Assembly: GCA_049296695.1 (NCBI GenBank)
Contig: JBAQSX010000011.1
Location: forward strand, 1-8,488
Source of the DNA: UBA10906 sp049296695
GTDB taxonomy: Bacteria; Pseudomonadota; Gammaproteobacteria; Methylococcales; Methylomonadaceae
DNA: 8,488 bases
Direction of reading: 5' to 3'
Shown here: piece by piece, positions 1 through 6,382 of the stretch
How the letters are laid out: the number at the start of each line of letters is the position of its first letter
How positions within the stretch are numbered: position 1 is the stretch's first letter
The notes under the pieces: generated by a model
Told to the model about the DNA's origin: nothing
The model's database searches: none
The model's input: the letters and a program-made list of their open reading frames with translations, nothing else
Program-made: the position numbers and the translations under genes

Positions 1-1
1 T

Positions 2-271
2 TCATACATACAACATTATGATGTGTCACAAAAAGACCCTGAATTAATGATAAAGCCCAACGAATTTAAACGTTCAACTTCTATTTATCATGAAACTTAT
101 TTGCGTAGAATGTTAGCACAAAAAAATATTAATTATTCTAAATCTAATCCTAAAGAAGTTGGAAAAGAACATTATTTAACTGAATTAAAAAAACGTATTG
201 CCGAATCATCACACTTAGCAAGTCTCAAACACTTTTTTGATTTTTGTGAATTAATTACCGCTAAAAATTAA
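2..271 (+). CDS. 3' end of an unrecognised protein gene (5' partial)
   Basis: The reading frame is open from base 2 through to the TAA at 269-271, so this is most likely the C-terminal part (about 89 residues) of a gene that begins before the window. A GTG at 23 could start an 82-residue protein, but there is no clear ribosome binding site before it and the frame continues upstream of it. The visible part is rich in Lys, Asn and Tyr and looks soluble, with no membrane segment. Its end is probably helical, around the residues SLKHFFDFCELI. I recognise no family motif and assign no function. The strong terminator right after the stop separates it from ribH, so it probably does not belong to the riboflavin operon. 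Confidence 0.6.
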   Translation, partial: SYIQHYDVSQKDPELMIKPNEFKRSTSIYHETYLRRMLAQKNINYSKSNPKEVGKEHYLTELKKRIAESSHLASLKHFFDFCELITAKN

Positions 272-318
272 CTAATAGTATTCATTTTCATTAGATGAAT
301 ACTATTAGTTAATTTTTT
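263..318 (+). terminator. Intrinsic terminator between the partial gene and ribH
   Basis: A perfect 23-bp inverted repeat pairs 263-285 with 295-317 around a 9-nt loop. It carries an A-run at its 5' edge and a T-run (313-318) at its 3' edge. The left arm includes the stop codon of the upstream gene. The A/T symmetry means it could also stop transcripts arriving on the minus strand. The stem is AT-rich, but its length and the flanking U-tract make a terminator the best reading. Confidence 0.8.
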
Positions 319-347
319 AAATATTAAAAGATAAGTAGAGAAAACAC

Positions 348-827
348 ATGGCAAAAATAAAAGTAGTAGAAGGTGTATTTAACGCGCAAGGAGCTAAATT
401 CTGTTTAGTCGCTTCGCGTTTTAATAGTTTTATTGTTGAACAATTAGAAAATGGTGCAATTGACGCATTAGTACGTCATGGCGCGTCTAAAGATAATATC
501 ACTTTAATAAAAGCCCCCGGTGCATTTGAATTGCCTTTAGTAGTGCAACGCGTGGCGGCGAGTAAAAAATACGATGCCATTATTGCCTTAGGCGCAGTTA
601 TTCGTGGTGGCACACCCCATTTTGAATATGTTGCAGGTGAATGCGTTAAAGGTATTGCCCAAGTCTCTTTGCAATATAGTGTACCTGTAAGTTTTGGGGT
701 ATTAACGGTCGATTCAATTGAACAAGCCATTGAAAGAGCGGGAACAAAAGCGGGTAATAAAGGCGCGGAAGCGGCATTATCTGCCATTGAAATGGTGAGT
801 TTATTTGATAATATGGCAAGCGAATGA
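348..827 (+). CDS. ribH: 6,7-dimethyl-8-ribityllumazine synthase
   Basis: This enzyme condenses 5-amino-6-ribitylamino-uracil with 3,4-dihydroxy-2-butanone 4-phosphate to form lumazine, the penultimate step of riboflavin synthesis in the cytosol. The protein has 159 residues, normal for the family. Visible motifs are the substrate-binding ASRFNSFI (22-29), PGAFELP (57-63), the AVIRGGTPHFEYV segment (83-95) carrying the catalytic-type His91, FGVLT (116-120) and GNKGAEAA (136-143). The loop reads RGGTPHF where many homologues have an acidic or other residue before TPHF, which is a tolerated position. A weak purine-rich site (AGAG) precedes the ATG. The stop overlaps the nusB start, as expected for the gammaproteobacterial ribH-nusB operon. 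Only ribH of the riboflavin pathway is in view. Confidence 0.97.
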   Translation: MAKIKVVEGVFNAQGAKFCLVASRFNSFIVEQLENGAIDALVRHGASKDNITLIKAPGAFELPLVVQRVAASKKYDAIIALGAVIRGGTPHFEYVAGECVKGIAQVSLQYSVPVSFGVLTVDSIEQAIERAGTKAGNKGAEAALSAIEMVSLFDNMASE

Positions 828-1264
828 GTCAGGCAAGAACTAATGCACGGCAAGCCGCCGTTCAAGCCTTATACCAATGGCAAATGACAGGGCAAACGCT
901 ACGTTTAATTGAAATTCAATTTACTGAAGAAGATTGGTTAAAAGACGCGCAAAAAAGTTATTTTAGTGAATTACTGCACGGTGTGCCTGAGCATCTAACG
1001 ATTATTGATGAAACCTTAAATCAATTTACTGATAGAAATATTGATTTAGTCGATCCCGTAGAACGCGCTATTTTAAGATTGGGTACTTATGAATTATTAC
1101 AACGTTTAGAAACACCTTATCGAGTGATTATTAACGAGAGTATTAATTTAGCCAAAACCTTTGGTGCAGATGGTAGTCACCGTTATGTCAATGGTATTTT
1201 AGATAAAGTCGCTCAACAAAAAAGAGCGGTTGAAATAAAAGCTAAAGCCAAACCTGCAAAATAG
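824..1264 (+). CDS. nusB: Transcription antitermination factor NusB
   Basis: NusB pairs with ribosomal protein S10 (NusE) and binds boxA RNA to support antitermination of rRNA operons. The protein has 146 residues and is all-helical in type. The N-terminal RTNARQAAVQALYQWQMTG (5-23) is the typical basic RNA-binding helix region. The core signature DPVERAILRLGTYEL (77-91) and PYRVIINESINLAKTFGADG (98-117) followed by YVNGILDKVA (121-130) are textbook NusB. The C-terminus has a Lys/Ala-rich tail (KAKAKPAK). Its ATG overlaps the ribH stop by 4 nt (ATGA), implying translational coupling. A repeat element follows instead of an immediate thiL start, so the usual tight nusB-thiL spacing is lost. Confidence 0.97.
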   Translation: MSQARTNARQAAVQALYQWQMTGQTLRLIEIQFTEEDWLKDAQKSYFSELLHGVPEHLTIIDETLNQFTDRNIDLVDPVERAILRLGTYELLQRLETPYRVIINESINLAKTFGADGSHRYVNGILDKVAQQKRAVEIKAKAKPAK

Positions 1265-1321
1265 TTATTTATTTTGTCCACGAAAAGCACAAAAGACACG
1301 AAAAATTATTAATATCATTGG

Positions 1322-1343
1322 AGTACAAAGCTAGCTTTGTACT
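1322..1343. repeat. 22-bp perfect palindrome
   Basis: AGTACAAAGCT is followed directly by its exact reverse complement AGCTTTGTACT, with no loop. It sits inside the inverted-repeat unit that separates nusB and thiL. There is no T-run after it, so it is not a standard terminator. It could form a cruciform or be a dimeric protein-binding site, but nothing here decides that. Confidence 0.7.
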
Positions 1344-1389
1344 AATTAAAAAAATAATATACTGTTTTCAATTCAACATAGCGCGTAAA

Positions 1390-1424
1390 AACGACTGCCA
1401 GTCCTTAGAGGACTGGCAGTCGTT
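1390..1424. repeat. GACTGNCAGTC palindromic repeat, copy 1
   Basis: A 15-bp perfect stem (1390-1404 with 1410-1424) encloses the loop TTAGA. The arms read ACGACTGCCAGTCC and GGACTGGCAGTCGT. Each arm contains the 11-base near-palindrome GACTGNCAGTC, so each half could also fold alone. Related copies lie at 4782-4814 and 8343-8367, all downstream of genes. No U-tract follows, so it is an extragenic palindromic repeat rather than a plain terminator. Confidence 0.85.
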
Positions 1425-1505
1425 ATGTCACTTTGATATGAAACTACTATAACTTTCGTGATTTTTGTGCCTTTGGTGGACAATAATTTCCCTCTTCTTT
1501 TCTAT

Positions 1506-2441
1506 ATGCCACTATCTGAATTCTCTTTAATTGAGCGTTTTTTCACCAAGCAAACCATTATTAATCCTTCTACCCAATTAAGTATTGGTGATGATTGCGC
1601 CTTATTATCCATTCCACAAGCTTATCAATTAGCCATTACTTGCGATACTATGGTCGAAAATGTCCATTTTTTTGCAGGGACTAATGCAAAACAACTCGGT
1701 CATAAATTATTAGCAGTGAATTTAAGTGATTTAGCCAGTATGGGTGCAAAACCTTTATCGGTCACTTTAGCTTTAACCTTGCCTAGTATTAATGAGCAAT
1801 GGCTGAGTGATTTTTCAGAAGGTTTTTTAAATCTCGCTAGGTATTATCATGTGGATTTAATTGGTGGTGATACCACGAAAGGCGCATTAACTTTAACTGT
1901 GCAAGCAATGGGATTAATTCCGCAAGGGCAAGCCTTAAAACGCAGTAATGCTCAAGCAGGGGATTTTATTTATGTGTCAGGCAATATTGGTGATGCGGGA
2001 TTGGGTTTAAAAATCTGTCAAGGTTATCAATGTACTGATAAAGAAAACGCATTAAATCGTTTTAATAAACCCATGCCCAGAGTAGAAATAGGACAGGCGT
2101 TGCTAGGTATTGCTAATAGTTGTATTGATATATCAGACGGATTAGTTAGTGATTTAGGGCATATATTAAAACAAAGCGGTGTGGGCGCGTGTTTGTATTG
2201 GGAAAGTATTCCTTTATCAAGTGCAGTCATTGATTATATTACTAATACTCATGATGAATTAATGCCCTTAATTGCAGGTGATGATTATGAGTTATGTTTT
2301 ACGGTCAGTCCTGATAAAGCGCATTTAGTACCTGAGCAGTGTTTTAAAATAGGCGTGATTGAAAAAGACGCTGGCTTGCGTTTAATTAAAAATAATAAAA
2401 TTCAAACTTTAACAGCAAAAGGCTATGAACATTTTTCGTGA
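1506..2441 (+). CDS. thiL: Thiamine-monophosphate kinase
   Basis: ThiL phosphorylates thiamine monophosphate with ATP to give thiamine diphosphate, the active cofactor. From ATG 1506 the protein has 311 residues. Motifs in order: SEFSLIERFF (4-13), metal/ATP-binding IGDDCALL (27-34), CDTMVENVHFF (46-56), NLSDLASMGAKP (72-83), LIGGDTTKG (118-126), YVSGNIGDAGLG (156-167), IDISDGLVSDLGHI (207-220) and AGDDYELCFTV (257-267). I choose ATG 1506 because the family N-terminus aligns there. An upstream in-frame GTG at 1458 would add 16 residues encoded by the right end of the repeat unit. Neither start has a good Shine-Dalgarno sequence. The 3' end overlaps pgpA by 17 nt. Confidence 0.96.
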   Translation: MPLSEFSLIERFFTKQTIINPSTQLSIGDDCALLSIPQAYQLAITCDTMVENVHFFAGTNAKQLGHKLLAVNLSDLASMGAKPLSVTLALTLPSINEQWLSDFSEGFLNLARYYHVDLIGGDTTKGALTLTVQAMGLIPQGQALKRSNAQAGDFIYVSGNIGDAGLGLKICQGYQCTDKENALNRFNKPMPRVEIGQALLGIANSCIDISDGLVSDLGHILKQSGVGACLYWESIPLSSAVIDYITNTHDELMPLIAGDDYELCFTVSPDKAHLVPEQCFKIGVIEKDAGLRLIKNNKIQTLTAKGYEHFS

Positions 2442-2928
2442 TTCTTACGGCAAAAGTCAATTAACTAAAAAACAAATTTTAACTGACCCTGTATTATTTT
2501 TAGCTTTTGGTTTTGGCTCTGGTTTAAGTAAAAAAGCCCCCGGAACGTGTGGGACTTTGGCGGCTTTGCCTGTGTATTATTTATTAGCGCAAACTAATTT
2601 CATTATTTATAGCCTAGCCACTATTATAAGTATGATTGCAGGGATTTATATTTGCGATAGTGCCGCTAAAAAACTCAATGAACACGATTATGGCGGTATT
2701 GTTTGGGATGAAATAGCAGGGTATTTAATCACACTGTGGTTTGTGCCGTTTTCGTGGCAAGCGATGGCAATCGGTTTTGTATTATTTAGGATTTTTGATA
2801 TTGTAAAACCCCAGCCTATTAAATGGATTGATGCTAAGGTTCATGGCGGTTTTGGCATTATGTTAGATGATATTATTGCGGCGGTTTTTGCTGGAATTTT
2901 ATTATTCTTTTTGAATACTGCATTATGA
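2425..2928 (+). CDS. pgpA: Phosphatidylglycerophosphatase A
   Basis: PgpA dephosphorylates phosphatidylglycerophosphate to phosphatidylglycerol at the inner membrane. The 167-residue length fits the family. Diagnostic segments are FGFGSGLSKKAPGTCGTLAALP (residues 28-49, the conserved N-terminal signature), HDYGGIVWDEIAGY (87-100) with catalytic-type acidic residues, and FRIFDIVKPQPIKWID (121-136) followed by GGFGIMLDDIIAAVFAG (141-157). Hydrophobic helices are visible around 45-77, 98-125 and 147-164. The start codon lies inside thiL, a 17-nt overlap, so expression is probably coupled to thiL translation. This is the usual thiL-pgpA arrangement. I see no convincing terminator directly after the stop. 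Confidence 0.96.
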   Translation: MNIFRDSYGKSQLTKKQILTDPVLFLAFGFGSGLSKKAPGTCGTLAALPVYYLLAQTNFIIYSLATIISMIAGIYICDSAAKKLNEHDYGGIVWDEIAGYLITLWFVPFSWQAMAIGFVLFRIFDIVKPQPIKWIDAKVHGGFGIMLDDIIAAVFAGILLFFLNTAL

Positions 2929-3003
2929 TTTTATGATAATAATATCAATATTGGCTTTTAATAACTGTAATTAACTCAAGTTATGCAAACATTGTCAATG
3001 TAT

Positions 3004-3020
3004 GGGCAACGTATTTGCCC
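3004..3020. repeat. GGGCAA/TTGCCC hairpin downstream of pgpA
   Basis: GGGCAA (3004-3009) pairs with TTGCCC (3015-3020) around a 5-nt loop. The following bases are not a U-tract, so it is a poor intrinsic terminator. Similar GGGCAA-type hairpins occur at 6383-6403 and 6648-6667, which suggests a dispersed hairpin family. A second small hairpin, TAACAA-ACGG-TTGTTA, follows at 3025-3040. Confidence 0.5.
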
Positions 3021-3064
3021 TTAATAACAAACGGTTGTTACTAAATAGCAATTGTGTTTTGCTT

Positions 3065-3103
3065 CTACAGTTTTATTATTTTTGCGTAATTTCAATTATT
3101 AAA
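3065..3103. repeat. Intergenic repeat shared with the narK upstream region, copy 1
   Basis: This 39-nt stretch matches 6668-6706 at 32 of 39 positions, including CTACA, TTTTATTA and the 12-base block TGCGTAATTTCA followed by TTATT. Both copies lie in gene-free DNA about 110-130 nt before a start codon. Its role is not evident. Confidence 0.5.
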
Positions 3104-3195
3104 TAAATATTGTCCCATAAAGGAAACACTCTAATTAATCGACATTAAAAACACTGTATCACTTATTACTATTCTTAAATTTTAGAAACAATCCC

Positions 3196-3987
3196 ATGAA
3201 TAATATTCAAAAACTTTTTAATGCCTCCACAGTAGATTTAGCTCGTCTTAAAGAAATTGAAGCCATAAAAGACCCGCGTAGTCGTTATGTGCTTGCAATA
3301 ACACCGCGCTCGGGTAGTAGTTATTTATGTGATGTCATGCGTCATACTAAACGCTTAGGTATTCCTCAAGAAGTGATTGATGTGGGTGGTATTAAACTTA
3401 GATTAGCGACTATGTCAGGACGCACCCCTGAGGAGTATTTGCGTAATGTTTTGCGGGTACAACAATCAGAAAATGGCGTTTCAGGGACTAAAGCCAGTTG
3501 GTTTCAATGGCAACAGTTTCAAAACAGTGTAAGCGATAAAAGTATTTTTAAAGGGCTGCATTATATTTATTTAACGCGCCGTGATTTAGCAGAGCAGGCA
3601 GTATCGCTTTATAAAGCCACCGAAACAACAGTTTTTCATACCGCTAAACAGCATGATGAAAGCGTAATGAATAAATTAAAACAATTAGAATATGATTACA
3701 GCAAAATTAAATACTGGTATGAACATATAACAGCCCAAGAACGTGGTTGGCAACAGTATTTTTATCAGCATAATATCTTTCCTTTGTGTATTTATTATGA
3801 AGATTTAGAAGCGGATTTATTAAGCGTATTAAAACGCATTGCTATTTATGTGGGTGTGCAACCTAATAATGTATTTTTACCTAAAAAAGAATCGGTTTAT
3901 CATAAAATCGGTGATGATCGTAATGCGCAATGGGCGAGGCAATTTGCTTTAGAACAGAGTGGTTTACAATTAAAAACGGTGGAGTAA
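3196..3987 (+). CDS. Stf0-family sulfotransferase
   Basis: This is probably a cytosolic sulfotransferase that moves sulfate from PAPS to an unknown acceptor. The 263-residue protein shows the 5'-phosphosulfate-binding loop TPRSGSSYLCDVMRHT (36-51) followed by GIPQEVID (55-62), as in Stf0 enzymes. GVSGTKASWFQWQQF (94-108) and the 3'-phosphate-binding segment YIYLTRRDLAEQAVSLYKA (123-141) follow, then FPLCIYYEDLEADL (195-208) and a C-terminal IAIYVGV helix-loop (215-221). Stf0 is the family of mycobacterial trehalose sulfotransferase, but family membership does not fix the acceptor, and nothing nearby does either. The ATG at 3196 has only a weak AGAAA upstream. The stop is 2 nt before the ppk2 start, so the two genes almost certainly share an mRNA. 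Confidence 0.85.
   Translation: MNNIQKLFNASTVDLARLKEIEAIKDPRSRYVLAITPRSGSSYLCDVMRHTKRLGIPQEVIDVGGIKLRLATMSGRTPEEYLRNVLRVQQSENGVSGTKASWFQWQQFQNSVSDKSIFKGLHYIYLTRRDLAEQAVSLYKATETTVFHTAKQHDESVMNKLKQLEYDYSKIKYWYEHITAQERGWQQYFYQHNIFPLCIYYEDLEADLLSVLKRIAIYVGVQPNNVFLPKKESVYHKIGDDRNAQWARQFALEQSGLQLKTVE
3978..3984 (+). promoter_or_regulatory. Ribosome binding site deciding the ppk2 start
   Basis: GGTGGAG, 5 nt before ATG 3990, is a strong Shine-Dalgarno match lying at the very end of the sulfotransferase gene. It favours ATG 3990 over an upstream in-frame ATG at 3930 that lies inside the sulfotransferase coding sequence. Confidence 0.75.
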
Positions 3988-3989
3988 TC

Positions 3990-4754
3990 ATGAAGCAAAA
4001 AGTGCATCACTACAAAGATACTTTGCAACAATTACAAATTGAATTAGTGAAATTGCAAAGTCATATTATTAAACATAATGAGAAAATATTAATTATTTTT
4101 GAAGGACGTGATGCGGGTGGTAAAGACGGCACCATAAAACGTATTACCGAACATCTCAGTCCGCGTGAAACTCGCGTCGTGGCTTTAGGAAAACCTTCGG
4201 ATAGAGAAGCGGGGTCGTGGTATTTTCAACGCTATACTGAGCATCTACCCGCCGCGCAAGAAATGGTATTATTTAACCGTAGTTGGTATAACCGCGCAGG
4301 TGTTGAACGTGTTATGGGTTTTTGCACTAATGAGCAGTATCATGAGTTTTTAGAAACAGTTTCTGGTTATGAGCAAATGTTGGTTAAATCGGGTATTAAA
4401 TTATTAAAATATTATTTAGATATTGATAAAGAAGAACAAAAAAAACGTTTAAAAGAACGTGAACACGATCCATTAAAACAATGGAAAGTCAGTCCTATTG
4501 ATAAAGAAGCCCAAAAGTATTGGGAAGAATATAGCTTGGCAAGAAATGTGATGTTTGCGCGAACCCATCATTTAATTGCACCGTGGACAGTGGTGCGAGC
4601 TGACGATAAAAAATCAGCGCGTCTGAATGTAATTAAGGACATTTTATTTAGACTGCATTACAAAGAAAAAAATGAAGGTTTGGTATTACCCGATGCCAAT
4701 ATCATTTTTAATTATGAAGAAAGCTATTTACAAAATGGCATGATTGCGCCTTAG
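3990..4754 (+). CDS. ppk2: Polyphosphate kinase 2 family protein (PPK2)
   Basis: PPK2 enzymes transfer phosphate between polyphosphate and nucleoside mono- or diphosphates, usually to make ADP, ATP or GTP. The 254-residue protein is a single-domain PPK2. The Walker A loop is FEGRDAGGKDGTIKRI (37-52, Lys45). The Walker B region reads VLFNRSWYNRAGVERVMGFC (93-112). The lid segment is KKRLKEREHDPLKQWKVSP (151-169), followed by the conserved YWEEYSLARNVMFARTHH (177-194). The Walker B position carries Asn96 where many family members have Asp (FDRSWYNR). Whether this is normal for its subclass needs an alignment. I cannot assign substrate class (AMP, ADP or both) with certainty, although the one-domain form fits the nucleoside-diphosphate type. 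It is transcribed with the upstream sulfotransferase. Confidence 0.93.
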   Translation: MKQKVHHYKDTLQQLQIELVKLQSHIIKHNEKILIIFEGRDAGGKDGTIKRITEHLSPRETRVVALGKPSDREAGSWYFQRYTEHLPAAQEMVLFNRSWYNRAGVERVMGFCTNEQYHEFLETVSGYEQMLVKSGIKLLKYYLDIDKEEQKKRLKEREHDPLKQWKVSPIDKEAQKYWEEYSLARNVMFARTHHLIAPWTVVRADDKKSARLNVIKDILFRLHYKEKNEGLVLPDANIIFNYEESYLQNGMIAP

Positions 4755-4781
4755 TTTTAGCTGTGTATTAAAATGATTATA

Positions 4782-4814
4782 ACGACTGGCAGTCCTTAAA
4801 GGACTGCCAGTCGT
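4782..4814. repeat. GACTGNCAGTC palindromic repeat, copy 2
   Basis: A 14-bp perfect stem (4782-4795 with 4801-4814) encloses the loop TTAAA. The arms read ACGACTGGCAGTCC and GGACTGCCAGTCGT. Relative to copies 1 and 3, the centre base of the left arm is G instead of C, with the matching C in the right arm, so pairing is kept by a double change. It lies 27 nt after the ppk2 stop and has no U-tract. Confidence 0.85.
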
Positions 4815-4822
4815 GATTGTTA

Positions 4823-4849
4823 TTGGCTGTCGCACTTTCTTAATATACT
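4823..4849 (+). promoter_or_regulatory. Candidate promoter of the ANTAR regulator gene
   Basis: TATACT (4844-4849) matches the -10 consensus at five of six bases. TTGGCT (4823-4828) is a partial -35 element, but the 15-nt spacing is short. Transcription would begin about 4855-4857, almost at the ATG at 4859, and no Shine-Dalgarno sequence is visible. This would give a leaderless or near-leaderless mRNA. The evidence is by-eye consensus matching only. Confidence 0.35.
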
Positions 4850-4858
4850 GCTTAAATT

Positions 4859-5434
4859 ATGACAACACCCAATGTATTATTATTTGAATACCAAGTAACT
4901 GAGTTTAATTTAGAGCAAAGTCTCAGCCAACAACAGTATGGACTTTTAAAACTCGATTATTCTGCTTTTTCAATAGACTTACTTAAAAATATCGCCCCTG
5001 ATATTATTATCTTAACGATGCCAAGTCTCCCCGCAGAGCTATTTACTGATTTACTCAGTATTAATCAGCACTATCCTTTACCTATCATCCTATTGACAAA
5101 GCAAGCCTCTAATGAACAATTAGAACAATTAATTAATCTTGAAATAAGCGAAATTATCGTTAGTGAACCGCGATACATCAATATTGCCAGTTTAATGACT
5201 GTCGCAATGGCGCGTTTTAAACAACAACAATTATTAAAAAATACTTTAATTGAATTGCGTTCACAATTAGAAGACCGAAAAGCCATTGATAGAGCCAAAA
5301 GTATTTTAATTAAAACTAAAAATTTTAGTGAAGATGAGGCGTATCACACGCTCCGCAAATTAGCGATGGATAGAAATATTACTTTAGGTGCAATGGCAAA
5401 ACATGTGATTGCAATGGCTGAATTACTCAAATAA
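4859..5434 (+). CDS. ANTAR-domain antitermination regulator, NasT-like, with degenerate receiver domain
   Basis: This is probably an RNA-binding antiterminator. The 191-residue protein has an N-terminal receiver-like fold (about 4-120) and a C-terminal ANTAR domain (about 126-190). ANTAR hallmarks are LEDRKAIDRAKSIL (137-150), SEDEAYHTLRKLAM (157-170) and a final helix AMAKHVIAMAELL. The receiver half lacks the phosphorylation residues: the N-terminal acidic pair is reduced to F9-E10, the acceptor strand reads PDIIILTMPS (47-56) with no Asp at its end, and the usual Lys near 103 is Glu (VSEPRY). It should therefore act through protein contact rather than phosphorylation, as NasT does with NasS. 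No nasS is in the window. The triple-GAF gene starts 4 nt after its stop. Nitrate relevance is inferred from NasT similarity and the downstream nitrate transporter. Confidence 0.85.
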   Translation: MTTPNVLLFEYQVTEFNLEQSLSQQQYGLLKLDYSAFSIDLLKNIAPDIIILTMPSLPAELFTDLLSINQHYPLPIILLTKQASNEQLEQLINLEISEIIVSEPRYINIASLMTVAMARFKQQQLLKNTLIELRSQLEDRKAIDRAKSILIKTKNFSEDEAYHTLRKLAMDRNITLGAMAKHVIAMAELLK

Positions 5435-5438
5435 CATT

Positions 5439-6353
5439 ATGAAAACATTTATTAAAGTCACCGAAATATGGCTACCTAATAAAGACCGCACCCAATTAGA
5501 ATTAGGTTCGGGTTTATATGGGGCATTAACTGAATTTAAAGCCATTAGTCAGCGTCAGCAATTTGCTTATAACGAAGGCTTACCGGGAAAAGCATGGTCT
5601 ACAAAACAACCCTTAATATTAAAAAAATTTGAAGACTCTTATTTCAAACGAACCACCGCCGCGCAACAAGCAGGTTTGACTTGTGGTATTGCCTTGCCCA
5701 TTTTTTCGGGTGATTTTTTATTAGCGGTAGTGGTGTTTTTATGCGGTGATGATGCTCGCCAAGCGGGGGCAATTGAGGTTTGGTCGCATAAAAACGATAG
5801 CAATTCCTTAAGTGTGAGTGATGGTTATTACGGTACGTTGCAACATTTTGAAAAGCTTTCACAGCAATTGCAGGTTTGCAAAGGACAAGGTTTAGCAGGA
5901 CTGGCTTGGGAATCGGGTTTGCCTGTGTTAATTGATGATATAGGTAAAGCCAGCCAGTTTTTACGCGCTGAGCAAGCGCGACAAGCAGGTATTACTACAG
6001 GTCTGGCTATTCCTGTGGCGGATGGGCGTTATGTGATGACTTTTTTATCTGCCAAAGCCACGCCGCTGGCAAAACGGATTCAATTATGGATGCCCGACAA
6101 TAATGGTGAGCGTTTGTTGTGTCAACAAGGTTATAGCAAGCAAAACAATGAATTAGCCCAATTATTTGAAACCTTGAGCGTTAATAAAGGTGAAGGTGCG
6201 TTAGGACGGGTGTGGTTGTCGGGTTTGCCTATTATTACGGGTGCTAATAATGAAGAGGACTATAATCCTGAATTACATGATTTAAGCCGTATGCTGGCTA
6301 TTCCCATCATTATTCATGGTTATTTAAAAGCGATTGTGAGTTTTTTATTTTAA
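5439..6353 (+). CDS. Triple tandem GAF-domain protein, putative small-molecule sensor
   Basis: The 304-residue soluble protein consists of three successive GAF-like repeats at about 3-103, 109-206 and 212-304, with no output domain, signal peptide or membrane segment. Shared landmarks in each repeat are an opening I/V-x-x-W (EIW 9-11, EVW 113-115, QLW 215-217), GLPGKAW (47-53), GLAGLAW (151-157) and GALGRVW (253-259). Each then has a KQP/GLP turn and the core strand IALPI (84-88), LAIPV (189-193) or LAIPI (286-290). Repeats 1 and 2 also share A-x-QAG (QQAGL, RQAGI), while repeat 3 is more diverged. The start is ATG 5439; an upstream TTG at 5409 lies within the ANTAR gene. The 4-nt gap implies co-expression and probably physical partnership with the ANTAR protein. 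The ligand is unknown; nitrate is a guess from context and from the known nitrate-binding GAF protein NreA. Confidence 0.8.
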   Translation: MKTFIKVTEIWLPNKDRTQLELGSGLYGALTEFKAISQRQQFAYNEGLPGKAWSTKQPLILKKFEDSYFKRTTAAQQAGLTCGIALPIFSGDFLLAVVVFLCGDDARQAGAIEVWSHKNDSNSLSVSDGYYGTLQHFEKLSQQLQVCKGQGLAGLAWESGLPVLIDDIGKASQFLRAEQARQAGITTGLAIPVADGRYVMTFLSAKATPLAKRIQLWMPDNNGERLLCQQGYSKQNNELAQLFETLSVNKGEGALGRVWLSGLPIITGANNEEDYNPELHDLSRMLAIPIIIHGYLKAIVSFLF

Positions 6354-6382
6354 ATGCAATTAGTTGGTGCATTAATACTTTA

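Larger units (their letters stand above)
1274..1483. mobile_element. MITE-like unit with terminal inverted repeats, between nusB and thiL
   Basis: Bases 1274-1303 and 1454-1483 are imperfect inverted repeats: the reverse complement of the left end matches the right end at 26 of 30 positions, including the blocks TTTCGTG, TTTTGTGC and GTGGACAA. The ~150 bp between them contain no gene but two further palindromes (1322-1343 and 1390-1424). The terminal sequence, with its alternating CACGAA/CACAAA units, resembles a dispersed repeat type I associate with many bacterial genomes. No transposase is present and I see no clear target-site duplication, so calling it a non-autonomous mobile element is inference. 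It interrupts an otherwise compact operon. Confidence 0.5.

Noticed and set aside
476..865. 129-codon minus-strand frame opposite ribH
   Set aside because: It is the antisense shadow of the well-supported ribH and nusB genes and has no recognisable motif.
1458..1505. GTG-initiated N-terminal extension of ThiL
   Set aside because: The 16 extra codons lie partly in the right arm of the repeat unit, have no ribosome binding site, and the family N-terminus aligns from ATG 1506.
3025..3040. Possible ANTAR hexaloop AACGGT upstream of the sulfotransferase gene
   Set aside because: The loop's first and last bases can pair, giving a more stable tetraloop hairpin (TAACAA-ACGG-TTGTTA), and the genes there have no nitrate link.
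3930..3989. Upstream ATG start for ppk2
   Set aside because: It lies inside the sulfotransferase gene, while ATG 3990 has a strong GGTGGAG site and matches the family start.
5644..5862. Minus-strand frame opposite the triple-GAF gene, and similar ones at 2027-2230 and 5071-5298
   Set aside because: All lie opposite genes with clear family motifs and show no protein features of their own.
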